Notes under the pieces: generated by a model | Database searches by the model: none | What the model was told of the DNA's origin: nothing | The model's input: the letters and a program-made list of their open reading frames with translations, nothing else | Shown: positions 20,421 through 30,129 of the stretch, one piece after another | How the letters are laid out: each line of letters begins with the position of its first letter | Position numbering within the stretch: the stretch's first letter is position 1 | Program-made: the position numbers and the translations under genes | DNA from: Scalesia atractyloides | Taxonomy: Eukaryota; Streptophyta; Magnoliopsida; Asterales; Asteraceae | Reading direction: 5' to 3' | DNA length: 64,000 bases | Assembly (NCBI GenBank): GCA_947069175.1 | Contig: CAMTDV010000013.1 | Coordinates: forward strand, 14,241,001 to 14,305,000

Positions 20421-21845
20421 ATGACTTATCCGGTTACCCGATATCGCTGATATGCGTACGGTCAAGCATATAAACTAGTTTACGAAATTTAACCGAAACG
20501 GGTCTAACCTTGCTTTTAGTCTCAAAATCCGGAATGTTTATAGTTTGTCCATATTACACAAGTCAAAGTACTTGTTGGGATTAAACTACATTCTATCCAA
20601 TCATCATTTAATCTAGCGTTATACGTATTGATCATGTACGCTAGTCGGTCTAAGTCTATGACTTAAGAAAGACCGTTAGTATTTAATTGGTTAGCTTATG
20701 CATAATCAGACTAAAGACATTCCGGTAAATGCTATCTGCACTTAATGCTTTTGTGTACGACTGAGTTAATAAATCTTGCGTTTAAATGAAGACTAGCTCG
20801 GGTAAAAACTCTTGACTTATTTCCCATATACGGGCTTGGGTTACGGTAAACTATTACCGCTTGGTCATAAATGGGATCAATCGAATGCCGGATTGTGGCT
20901 ATTAAATCCGAATATTCTGTTTTAATCAATTTTGTTTGATAACATAAACATCGGGGGTTAACTACCGTGTCCTGGATATCTCGGCTCATTACATTAGATA
21001 ATGGCCACGGCCTTAGCACGGGATGTAGGCATACACCCGACAAACGCTCAAATGCGACTACCCATGTCATTGGGGATAACCCTTCGTGAGTTCGTAAGTG
21101 GTGTGTAGTTAATCATGTCTCGGTTTTCGCACTGGGTCCTGTATGTATTGACAAACATGTGAATCTGTTAACAAGGTTGCAACGTCAACTTTCCCAAGTT
21201 ATAAAAGATTTTGTGCTGATATGCACTTAAAACATATTTTAAATGTTTTCAAAATGAGTTAGTTGGGTGTATTTACCAGCGAAAGCTGACGTATTTTCAA
21301 AAGACTAAGCTTGCAGGTACAACACGAAAATAGGCTGGAAGTGCTCGGTGGTGATAAGAGGATCTTGCAAATCCTGGATCTGCCTAAAGTCTGTTTTACA
21401 ATTTTTCTTTTGTACAATTTATAATCCGCCTGTGGATCTTCTATTACGAGCCTGTATATTATTTATTTCAAACATTTGGTTTGTAATAGTAATTTAAATC
21501 CAAGACTTCCGCTGTGCTGTGTTTAATTGTCTATGATGTTATCAACTTACGTCACGATATTCCCCACCCGGGCCCACGGTGTTTGGATTGGCTATGGAAA
21601 AGTTGGGGTGTGATAACATCATCATCTTATCGCCCCACCTCTCTCTCCATAACCTAAAACCAAATTCATCCCTAGTTCGGTTGTCACCATCATAATCTTA
21701 CACCCTAAGGAGGAACAAGATCATACTGACAAAGATGTCGAAACTCCATGGCTGCGTCTATGACTGGATTCTCTGCTGGCCTGTCTGCCGTCACAGGTAT
21801 TTCATTCATGTTTTCCATTGTGTTTAAACAGAACTGATGAACATG

Positions 21846-21857
21846 TGGTATCTGAGC
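21846..21857 (+). other. Primer-binding site of copia element C
   Basis: TGGTATCTGAGC differs by one base from TGGTATCAGAGC, the complement of the 3' end of initiator Met-tRNA used by most plant LTR elements. Confidence 0.85.
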
Positions 21858-24335
21858 ATATGTTGATAAATCAGTTCTGTTTTGAATCCAATATTCTGGG
21901 ATTAAAAATCTGGAAAACCTAATAATAATTCGAAAATATGTTCCGAAATCACATAAAGTTTGTGAGTTAAAATTCGGATTTTTTTGTTTAATGGATAAAT
22001 TACTATTCGAAATCATAGGAATCCTAGATTTCAGATTGCTATTCCAGAATTTTAGTTTATATTTTTTAGGGTTCATCATCTGTTCTTATGAAATTTGAAG
22101 AAATTCCTATATTTTGGAATGTAATTCGGATTATGGGTGTTTTTCTTGATTTTTGATCTATTTTATCTAATTATAACTTTTCGAAATCTGTTATTTTATA
22201 AAAGGATATAATTTTGGAAATAATTAGATAAACTAAATTGACATTAAAAAGGAAACAAATTATTCCATAATCCCTTAATTTTCGAATTTCAAAACTTATC
22301 ACAACTAACTGCCATGATTAGAGATTTCGAAGTCTTGGAGGACAAGTTCAGATGGATCCGAGACCCATTCGAGATACCTCATCTCGGACTAATTTGAGTC
22401 TCATGCGAGATGAACATCTCGAACTAATTCAAGTCTGTCTCATCAGAGATCCATCCGAGATGCCCGTCTGAGAATAATCAGAGTCTCATCCGAGATGACC
22501 ATCTCGGACTAATCCGAAACTCATCCGAGATGACCATGTCGGACTAATTCGAGTCTCATCCGAGATGCCTATTTCGGACTAATTCGAGACTCATCCGAGA
22601 TGCCTATCTTAGACTAATTCGAGACTCATCCGAGATGCCTATCTTAGACTAATTCGACACTCATCCGAGATGCCTATCTCGACTAATTCGAGTTTTATTC
22701 GAAATCTCATTACTACATTACGCTATTATTGTGAACTAAATTTCAGCTATTAAATAAATGGTTTTGTAAATACTTCATTAATGATAATCAAATAACTTTT
22801 GCAAAACCAAATAGCTTAACTTGAATGAGCTTCTGATGTATCACTTCTGCCCAAAGGTGATTTGATGCATCTATTTATTGTTCAAGTATTACAAAAGTTA
22901 TGTTAATTATGAATTTATAAACGTGAATGTCTTATTTCTGGCCAAAACTGATCTAATTCATTTAGGTCTAGCATACTTAACAAGTGCATAATTAAAGTGA
23001 TTGTCTCATTTCTAGCCAAAACTGATTTGACACAATTACTTTGCACACATACTTAGATATTACACTTCTGGCCAAAGCTGATTTGTCTTCATTTAAGTAG
23101 AATTTTAACTAAGTCTATTATTTTGATGTTAGTAATAGACATATCACAACTTCTTCAAATAATGATCCTCACATTAATGATCCTTCATTAATCTTATGAT
23201 CATATTTTTCCTGCCTTATCTTTAACACCCCATAACATTACTCACTGTAATTTTCTCCTATAAATCAATGTCTCATCCACTCTAATTCGTAAACCTAATA
23301 TGAATTACTTTACTTAAAGTTTCTATAAGATTGGCTCTTGAATTAAATTCTTTATTATCCCTTAAGACACAATAATCCTATTGCTCTCTTCTGATAAAAG
23401 TGCTACAAAAGCAAAGTAGAGTATGAAGAATAGGATAAGTCGAACACGATGTCTCTTATGATAATCAAGAACTCATTTAACATAATTGCTATCACTAAAG
23501 TTATTCCAGATTATGTTTTTCCTAAGTCTAATCTAATTTTATGGAATAATCATAGGAACTCCTAAGGTGCATGTCTTCATTTCAAATTCTAAACTATAAA
23601 GGTTAAATGTATCCGTGAATAAATCATAATGTACAATACCATGACCATAAAATAAAAGGACTTACGCATGGAAATAAGTACATTTTTTCCAGTGCATTAC
23701 TACAACTTTTCCACTAGTACAATTTGATGCCTTATAAATCAACTGTAACACTCAAAAGTACCAAAGGAAAATGAGTGTGTTGATCAGGAACATACGTAAA
23801 GGAAAAGAAATGTCTAAACCTAGAAAATAAGATGTAATTAACCTCACCACCACTAAAACCTAAAAGAGGATACTTCTAAGGTTCATAGAAAAAATACAAG
23901 TAGTAATTCCAACTCTAAGGTTCTTCAAGGGAGAAACTCACTGCCTAATTATGCCATTAGGCATAAGCAAAGAGATTATCCATAATTCAAAAGAACAGTT
24001 GGATAAAATAGGTAGTCGCTTTTTAATGATCTTTAAGTCTAATAATTTTAATATTCCATTTAACACCCGATAAGTTGACTCTAGTTCTAAATGTTTCCTT
24101 ACTAGAATTCAACAAATGACTAACATGAGAGTTAGTGACAAAATTAAACGTTAAGGCTATAAGAACCATAAAAAGTTGTCTTCTAATTACGCTTTATGAT
24201 ACATTACATATTCTGGAAATTAATCAGAATTTAGTATCAATACTAAAGCTACATTATGACAGTTGTGAGGTTTGCATAGTCAACATAAAGTTACACTTAC
24301 CTTAAACTCTTATATTATTTGTTCTCAATATCTGA
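21858..24335 (+). pseudogene. 5' internal part of copia element C (decayed gag region)
   Basis: This is the untranslated leader and gag part of C, heavily decayed. From about 22,840 the text repeats TTCTGGCCAAAACTGATTTG variants. Near 23,940 a frame reads PNYAIRHKQRDYP, which resembles a damaged zinc-knuckle region. No open frame exceeds 125 codons. The element is interrupted by gypsy A at 24340/24341. Confidence 0.55.
22330..22700. repeat. Hairpin-forming minisatellite (CCGAGATG/CATCTCGG)
   Basis: About nine imperfect units of roughly 40 bp, built of ATCCGAGATG, a short spacer, CATCTCGGACTAA and TTCGAGTCTC. CCGAGATG and CATCTCGG are complementary, so many units can fold into an 8-bp stem. 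Confidence 0.85.
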
Positions 24336-24537
24336 ATAGATGTAACATATGTCGTAAAATGGGTTCTAAAACTAGCTTTGTTTTGTTAATGCAAGTATAT
24401 GTTATGATGTTTGTTACGCGTTTATGTTAAGTGTTTTCGAATTCGTTATACCATTAGTAATAAATAATAAAGTTCAAAATAATAATAATATTAATAAATA
24501 AACTATAAATAATAAAAACAAATAAAAACATAAAAAG

Positions 24538-24580
24538 GGTGACCGCGGGTATCGAACCCGGGTACCCACCCAACCAACCA
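24538..24580 (-). other. tRNA-like module 1 of A LTR (antisense, B-box)
   Basis: On the minus strand it reads GGTACCCGGGTTCGATACCC, a T-arm-like hairpin with a near-consensus Pol III B-box. The position near the start of the LTR matches module 1 of element B. It recurs at 51681-51720 with two changes. Confidence 0.55.
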
Positions 24581-24876
24581 ACACACACAACACACCACTA
24601 CACCACACACACATACCTGTCATAATTTTAAACCAAATAAATTATATATAAAATCAACGTTTGAATTCGAATTCCGAATCGCAGAGCTGTAACAGTCAGA
24701 GATTGATTCCAGCAATCAAAGACCCGTTTCTTTTGTTTCAATTAAATAATGAAACCATTTTAATCATAAGACTTAATCCAATTATCAAATTCATTCACCA
24801 GAAACAGTTAAGCAATCATCGGCCATCAAGTCTTGTTTGAAACTGAAGCATTGAAATCATTTAACTGTCCCCTCTC

Positions 24877-24884
24877 TATAAATA
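24877..24884 (+). promoter_or_regulatory. TATA box of gypsy A LTR promoter
   Basis: TATAAATA follows CCCCTCTC and precedes a leader-like stretch (CACAAACACTCTACACTC). The same box is kept in the 3' LTR at 52019-52026, so LTR transcription probably starts about 30 bp further on. Confidence 0.7.
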
Positions 24885-25191
24885 CTGATCCTAAACTTCT
24901 TTAGAACTCGCTCACATTCACAAACACTCTACACTCTCTCTGTTTTCAAAATATACATCGCCGGAATTTTCTTCAGTCGCCGGAACATCACCGGAGAAAT
25001 CAAGATCATCCCTGTTTCGGTACAAACATCCTTGAATCCTTTTCGTTTTATGTATTTTTATTATCTGTAGTAGTAAATCAATGAACTCAATAAGAGTTAT
25101 TGATTAAAAAACGAGTATGTTAAACTGGATTTAAGAAATGAAGAAGATGAAGTTGAAAACGAGTATAATTATAATTAAAACCGGTGTTTAT

Positions 25192-25271
25192 ACCGGGTTA
25201 GACACACAGTCCAGTGGTGGACTGCGTGCATCTTAAATAAAGTGTCCCGGGTTCGAGTCTTACCTACGCTG
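25192..25271 (+). other. tRNA-like module 2 of A LTR
   Basis: CGGGTTAGACACACAGTCCA, loop, TGGACTGCGTG form a long D-arm-like stem with one mismatch. About 20 bp later GGGTTCGAGTC resembles a B-box. Same order and wording as modules 2 and 3 of B. The copy in the 3' LTR is at 52333-52410. Confidence 0.65.
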
Positions 25272-25371
25272 CCGATTTCCTGAATTAAACCAACCCTTTT
25301 TATAACTCATATATAACAGGACTCAGTTAGTGTATAAGTTTAATTAAAAAAACCATATCCTCCGGGTTAGT

Positions 25372-25441
25372 CACACAACCCAATTGGTCGGGCTGTGTGC
25401 AACACGGAGCCTTGGTCACGAGTTCGAGTCCGGTCGGTTAC
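25372..25441 (+). other. tRNA-like module 3 of A LTR
   Basis: CACACAACCC and GGGCTGTGTG pair around the loop AATTGGTC; GAGTTCGAGTCC follows as B-box. The stem sequence differs from module 2 but pairing is kept except at one position. The 3' LTR copy is at 52504-52575. Confidence 0.65.
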
Positions 25442-25531
25442 ATGTTCTGAAAATTATCCAACCTTTTTAAATAAAATCAGATTATGGTTTAACTTAATAT
25501 GTGTATATATGTAATTAAAAACGGATATATT

Positions 25532-25603
25532 CCGGGTTAGACACATAGCTCAGTTGGTAGAGCTGCGTGCACGTATACAAGAGGTCACACGCTAGAGTAC
25601 CAC
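25532..25603 (+). other. tRNA-like module 4 of A LTR
   Basis: ATAGCTCAGTTGGTAGAGCT is an almost perfect tRNA D-arm/A-box. The B-box position reads GCTAGAGTACC and is degenerate. The 3' LTR copy is at 52675-52750. Confidence 0.65.
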
Positions 25604-26149
25604 ACAATGTCAAAACCATCCGATTTGACCCGGCTTGACCGCTAAGGAGCATATATTTTTTAATTCACCTTTTGTTTGTTTTACTCCAAAAGTCATAAAA
25701 ATTTATAATAAAAATGAGTCATTTTAAGCAAAAAATTAGTAACAAATACTATAAAAATATCTAAAAAGTCTAATAAAATTCATTAAATAAAAATACTAAT
25801 TTTAAGTAAAAGAAATATATTTACCAAATTATTATGTGAATATTTAGGTTAGCTTTCTCGTCGGTTGGTACCTTTATATCGTGCGCGCTCGTTATCAAAT
25901 CAAGAACGCACCCACTGTGAGTGAATTCCTACAAATTCCCCTTTTATTCATGTTTTGGAGTGTATCATGTGTCGCTTCATTTATATTATTTATTCAACAC
26001 TCGTGCTACAACCATTATATGAACTAACGTGTTATGTGATATTTGGTTTATTGTTATTTGTGGTTATACTTTCTCATTTCAGTCAAGCTTTCACATTAGG
26101 CCCATCAGTTCCCTGTTTCATACAGGTAGAGCATCGCGTTGCCTAATTA

Positions 26150-26178
26150 GATCGGCTCCGTTTGATTGAGCCTTGATC
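26150..26178 (+). other. Single GGCTC/GAGCC hairpin in A LTR
   Basis: GATCGGCTC, loop CGTTTGATT, GAGCC, bulge TT, GATC: two stacked perfect stems. The equivalent in B is amplified to four copies. Confidence 0.7.
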
Positions 26179-26750
26179 TGACAACACATCGTTTATCATG
26201 TTCACATGTACATTGCTAGATGATTATGTGGTTTGTGGATAGATTACATACACGTTGCTCATATTTGGTTTATGCACATTTTAATAAATAAAAATACATA
26301 TCAATTCTTTCCAATGTTTAAATGAGATTCACTCGCCAACTTTTGTTGACACAAATTTCTATTTTTACACATGATACAGGTGATCAGGTTGAAGCAAAGA
26401 ACACATAGGATTGGGCCTTAGAAGAAGAATAAATCGTTACTTGAATATCTTGTTTAGAATATTTGGTGTTTTATATGGTTTGTGTGTTGATTGGAATATT
26501 TCTTTTAATTTGAAATAATAAATATTAAACTTTTATAATAGTAAATGTCATGAGCTTTGATAATGTAACATTTGTATAAATCGGGTCTCCAAAACCCGCT
26601 CCGTTTTGTAATCAAATACCAAGTTATGAAATTACATTAAGTATTTATGAGTATTTTGAGTTTAAACGTTACATAATTAATATATAATCTAAACTATAAA
26701 AATTATATTTGATAAAAAGTTAAAATAAAATAAATAAAAAAACATTTGTA

Positions 26751-26826
26751 GCTGACCGGACTCGAACCCGGGTCAACTGCCTCCAACAACTTATCAACGG
26801 ATCCTTTAACCACTCCGCCACCAATT
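26751..26826 (-). other. tRNA-like module 1 of B LTR (Ser/Leu-like, antisense)
   Basis: On the minus strand it reads TGGCGGAGTGGTTAAAGGA, then a spacer, then CCGGGTTCGAGTCCGG. The first is a class-II (Ser/Leu) D-arm with A-box; the second is a perfect T-arm with consensus B-box. A tRNA-like length with a long variable region separates them. No matching acceptor stem is evident, so it is not called a tRNA gene. Repeated at 35025-35100 and 43300-43375. Confidence 0.7.
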
Positions 26827-27656
26827 GTTTTCTGTTAACCTTAGGAAAACAATTGAGTTTTATACGCAAACACGAATTAACGGTTAATGATATCTGAATA
26901 ACGGAAATCGGTAAACCGAATCGCCAAATCAGTTTTAGTTTGTTTAGCTGGCTTATAACCGATGATTATCAGTTTCTAATTAAGTTCAAATTGAATGAAC
27001 TTAAAGTTTCGGGTTTTGAAACCGAAAGGCATTCAAACTCCAAATAATTCAGGTTCCAATCATTTATGCGATTCAGAACCGTCCCAAATACACTCCAATT
27101 CCTTTTCGTCGCATTTTCAAGCCTTTTGAGCACAAAAAAACTGTTCGCCGGAATTCTCTGCAAATCTCGCCGGAAAACCGTGTTCAACACAAACCGGTAA
27201 GATTTTCCTCTTTTGCGGTTTCAATCTATTGTTAGGACTCTACTAACATCAATCCGTCACTCAAAATCAGTCACAGAAGACTTTGCTGGATTTCTGGGTT
27301 CGCCGGAGAAATTCTGGAATTTGCCGGAAACTCGCTAGTTAACGGTAAACACATTCAATCGTGCAAATAATCCATGTACTCTGGTTCAATTTCAAATCTA
27401 ATTCTTTAATTCTGTTGTTAGACCCCCTCAGCCGAAGGTTCAAAAACAGTGTTGCCTGTTCTCGCCGGACTTCCTGAAGAAGACGACCTGTCCGGTATTT
27501 CCTTTCCCCAAACTGTTCGGTTTTGTTCATTCAAGCTAGTAGTCATGTTATTTAAATAGTTAAATCAAGAACCAGTCGTTTGAGTGAAGTCGGTAATTGT
27601 AGTGAAGAAGATGAACTGAAAACCGGGATAAGATTAAATAAAATTCGGATAATAAT

Positions 27657-27732
27657 CGGGTTAGACACACAGTCCAGCGGTGGACTGTGTGCAAAGTTAA
27701 CATACACGTCCCGAGTTCGATCCTTACTGCGC
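27657..27732 (+). other. tRNA-like module 2 of B LTR
   Basis: CACACAGTCCA and TGGACTGTGTG form a perfect 11-bp stem closing a 4-base loop; CCGAGTTCGATCC follows at T-arm distance. Repeated at 35931-36006 and 44206-44281. Confidence 0.65.
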
Positions 27733-27821
27733 ACACGCTTCACGTAATAACACTCTTTTTATTCATGAATTAACCGGGTTAGAACGGGTAGCTGTTAAGT
27801 ATAATATAAATCAAGAATATA

Positions 27822-27900
27822 ACCGGGTTAGACACACAGTCCAGCGGTGGACTGTGTGCAAAACAAACTTCACGTCGCGCGATCGAGTCCCGTCACAAGC
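27822..27900 (+). other. tRNA-like module 3 of B LTR
   Basis: Same 11-bp stem as module 2, then GCGATCGAGTCCC at the B-box position. It lies 165 bp after module 2. Repeated at 36096-36174 and 44371-44449. Confidence 0.6.
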
Positions 27901-27993
27901 ACCGGTTCAATAAGATTAAAACGTTTTGCAAAATAAAGGAATTTTCGGTAAATTCGAATAAGTGTATAAATATAATTAAAACTGGATTTCTAA

Positions 27994-28071
27994 CGGGTTA
28001 GTCACGTAGCTCAGTTGGTAGAGCTACGTGCGCGTGAACGGAAGGTCACCGGTTCGAATCCCGCTTGGCGC
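27994..28071 (+). other. tRNA-like module 4 of B LTR (A-box and perfect B-box)
   Basis: CACGTAGCTC and GAGCTACGTG pair perfectly around AGTTGGTA, the invariant tRNA D-loop text. Then GGTCACCGGTTCGAATCCCG gives a variable loop and consensus B-box. Repeated at about 36269-36346 (one B-arm change) and 44543-44620. Confidence 0.75.
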
Positions 28072-28094
28072 AAATAATTACCGCTGACCGAACC

Positions 28095-28122
28095 GGTCAA
28101 CGGTCAACGGTCAACGGTCAAA
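28095..28122 (-). promoter_or_regulatory. GGTCAAC x4 array (W-box cluster on the minus strand)
   Basis: Four GGTCAA units spaced exactly 7 bp; the complement is TTGACC, the core of WRKY-factor W-boxes. Copies lie at 36370-36397 and 44644-44671. Element A has two looser TTGACC sites at 25623-25640. A regulatory role is an inference. Confidence 0.5.
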
Positions 28123-28634
28123 CAGTAAAAAAAAATAATATTTTTTTATTTGTTTATTTTAATTTAAAAACCAATTTAAAATACTTAAAAATAACATTTT
28201 TAAAGATAGAAAATAGCCATAAACTCACAAAAATATATCTAAAAATCTCATTAGAATCCTTAATAAAATCCATCCATTTTAATATATTTTCCCATTGTTA
28301 TTTAGGTTAGTATTCCTCGTCGACTCGTTCGTCTAAATCGTGCGCATCTCGCTATATCCAATCCAACGCACCCAATGTGAGTGAACCCTTCAAATTCCCC
28401 GTTTTAATCACGTTTTTGGGGTGTATCATGTGTCTTGTTCATTTACATATTATAACCAAGTTATTGTGCATATATCATATCATGACATGTGTATTAGTTT
28501 GTTGCTGTTAAGTAGTTATTATTGTTTGCAAATTATTATTTCAGTACATGCAATTGCCGAGGCCATAGCTCCCCATCCATCGAGGTTGAGTTTGATTCCC
28601 ATTTTATTATGCGGTTGATCAGGGCGTGCCCGCA

Positions 28635-28859
28635 CGATCGGCACCGTTTGATTGAGCCTTGATCGGTCATTTCATTTTACATTTCAATACATGCAATACG
28701 CTCGGCTCCGTTTGATTGAGCCTTGAGTGCACAGTTCAATTTACATTTCCAGTTCATGCAATACGTTCGGCTCCGTTTGATTGAGCCTTGAGCGCACAGT
28801 CCAATTTACATTTCCAGTTCATGCAATACGATCGGCTCCGTTTGATTGAGCCTTGATCG
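28635..28859 (+). repeat. Four 65-bp repeats each with a GGCTC/GAGCC hairpin
   Basis: Hairpins lie at 28635-28665, 28699-28729, 28764-28794 and 28829-28859. Each has a 5-bp outer stem, a GGCTC/GAGCC inner stem (first copy GGCAC), the loop CGTTTGATT and a TT bulge. The outer stem changes in both arms: CGATC/GATCG, CGCTC/GAGTG, CGTTC/GAGCG. Present in all three B LTRs. Confidence 0.85.
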
Positions 28860-29321
28860 CACAGTTCAATTATGTTAATTGTTATATGCTGTTGGTATGT
28901 TCATGTATGTTATCGATTGTTAATTGATGCTTGCCAATGTTTGACTCCATACATGTGCTCTTTTATGATTATGCACAATATTTTATTGATAAACTAACCA
29001 GACAATTATTATCAAATGTTTATCTATAAGGTTCACTCGCCAACTTATGTTGACCCAAAAACCTCCTATTTTATACATGATACAGGTGAACCAGCAGCAG
29101 CTAGGAACACGTAGGACCTGGATTAGAAGGAATAAAACGATTTAGCATTAGGATTATTTCTGGTTATTTTCCCTTGTAATAAATGGACATGTTTGGATGT
29201 TTGAGAAATGTAAATTTGACTTCATTTAATTATGAAACATAATAGTAAATGTCATGTGCTTTGGTGATAACCCAATTATGTCCCGACTCTTATTTCCGCT
29301 GCGGGTCGGGGTGTTACAGAT

Positions 29322-29333
29322 TGGTATCAGAGC
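29322..29333 (+). other. Primer-binding site, B copy 1
   Basis: TGGTATCAGAGC, perfect complement of the initiator Met-tRNA 3' end, 3 bp after LTR1. Confidence 0.95.
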
Positions 29334-29609
29334 CATGACTATAGGGATATAGGATAGGTTATTAGACCCTTAGAGCCTATACTATAGTCGATTAGAAACT
29401 TATAAGAATTTTGTGTGTTATATGCCAAATCTCATGATGTTTGTATGTTTATGTTAAATGTTACATTTGATATTGTTCAAGCATGTTCATAAGTATGTAT
29501 TATCAAGTAATGCCTATCATGAAATCGTATGATCATAACATATCACATCCATGCAAGCACACACCACATCATGATTGATTTTACAATGATTTTCGTGTTT
29601 CCAAATCTC

Positions 29610-29840
29610 ATCAAAGTGAGTTCTCATGACGGGCATGTAGTAACTGGAAGGGTACTAGTACCGGTAGTCGGAACGTCCTGTCTAGGCTGGCATTCGTATA
29701 AATCCAAAATAAAGGACCAGTTTGCCTACCTGGGGACTAACGATGAGAGTACGAAATACCTATTAGGCCAAAGCATGCTATACCAAACGTCGTGAGAGCT
29801 AATCCCACTTTGAGTTGTCATTGTGTCTACACCTGGACAC
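29610..29840 (+). other. Conserved gag leader block of B copy 1
   Basis: About 230 bp (GACGGGCATGTAGTAACTGG through CTACACCTGGACACGTTCCG) are far better conserved with element A (46262-46495) than the DNA on either side. The 88-codon frame here (29529-29795) is broken by an indel and stop in A, so the conservation is not for that peptide. Second B copy at about 37885-38115. Confidence 0.7.
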
Positions 29841-30129
29841 GTTCCGACCAAATATCTCATGAGCATATTTTGTGGTTAGCATTCGGGGGATGCGAGTGTT
29901 AAATTGCCAATACTAATGTGAATCCTACCAAGCCAATAGCCATGGGGGCCCACATGACTATATAGGTGAAGGTATGGGGGACATTTGAGGCCCAACATGA
30001 GCGAACCCAAGACATCCTTTGGATGTAGTTGCATTATTGATATTTATGTATTTTCATTTTTTCTTAAAGACACATGACACCTAAAAAGTTACCATAAACT
30101 CACAATCTTCTCATTTTATGATCCTGTAG

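Larger units (their letters stand above)
18133..21615. mobile_element. Solo LTR (3.48 kb) inserted in the 5' LTR of element C
   Basis: It starts TGTAACACC and ends GGGGTGTGATA (terminal CA changed to TA). A perfect 5-bp duplication ACATC (18128-18132, 21616-21620) borders it. The 3' LTR of C at about 56,900 shows the empty site. No gag or pol text is inside and there is no internal primer site, so a solo LTR is the simplest reading. A non-autonomous element of unusual type remains possible. Confidence 0.8.
17916..21843 (+). repeat. 5' LTR of copia element C (split by a solo LTR)
   Basis: It matches the 3' LTR at 56688-57128 along its whole length, except for the 3483-bp insertion plus 5-bp duplication after 18132. 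The two parts add up to 440 bp. It ends GAACA and is followed two bases later by the primer-binding site. Confidence 0.88.
24341..26563 (+). repeat. 5' LTR of gypsy A, main part
   Basis: It starts TGTAACATATGTCG and matches 51479-53748 closely. The last 51 bp of this LTR lie beyond element B (45874-45924). It contains a TATA box, tRNA-like modules and one GGCTC/GAGCC hairpin. Confidence 0.92.
26564..29318 (+). repeat. LTR1 of gypsy B
   Basis: It starts TGTAACATTTG, ends GGGGTGTTACA, 2755 bp. It is followed after 3 bp by the primer-binding site. It contains four tRNA-like modules, a GGTCAAC array and four GGCTC hairpin repeats. Confidence 0.96.

Noticed and set aside
24341..26563. Reading element A as a solo LTR plus unrelated element
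   Set aside because: The missing last 51 bp of the LTR and the primer-binding site reappear exactly after element B, and ATAGA borders the whole, so A is one interrupted element.
26751..28071. Functional tRNA genes in the B LTR
   Set aside because: D-arm and T-arm text is good, but acceptor stems do not pair, the D-arm-like stems are too long and anticodon arms are not convincing. They are annotated as tRNA-like modules instead.
26969..28618. Repeated 63-81-codon frames in each B LTR
   Set aside because: They recur only because the LTR recurs, start at arbitrary ATGs and show no conservation in element A.
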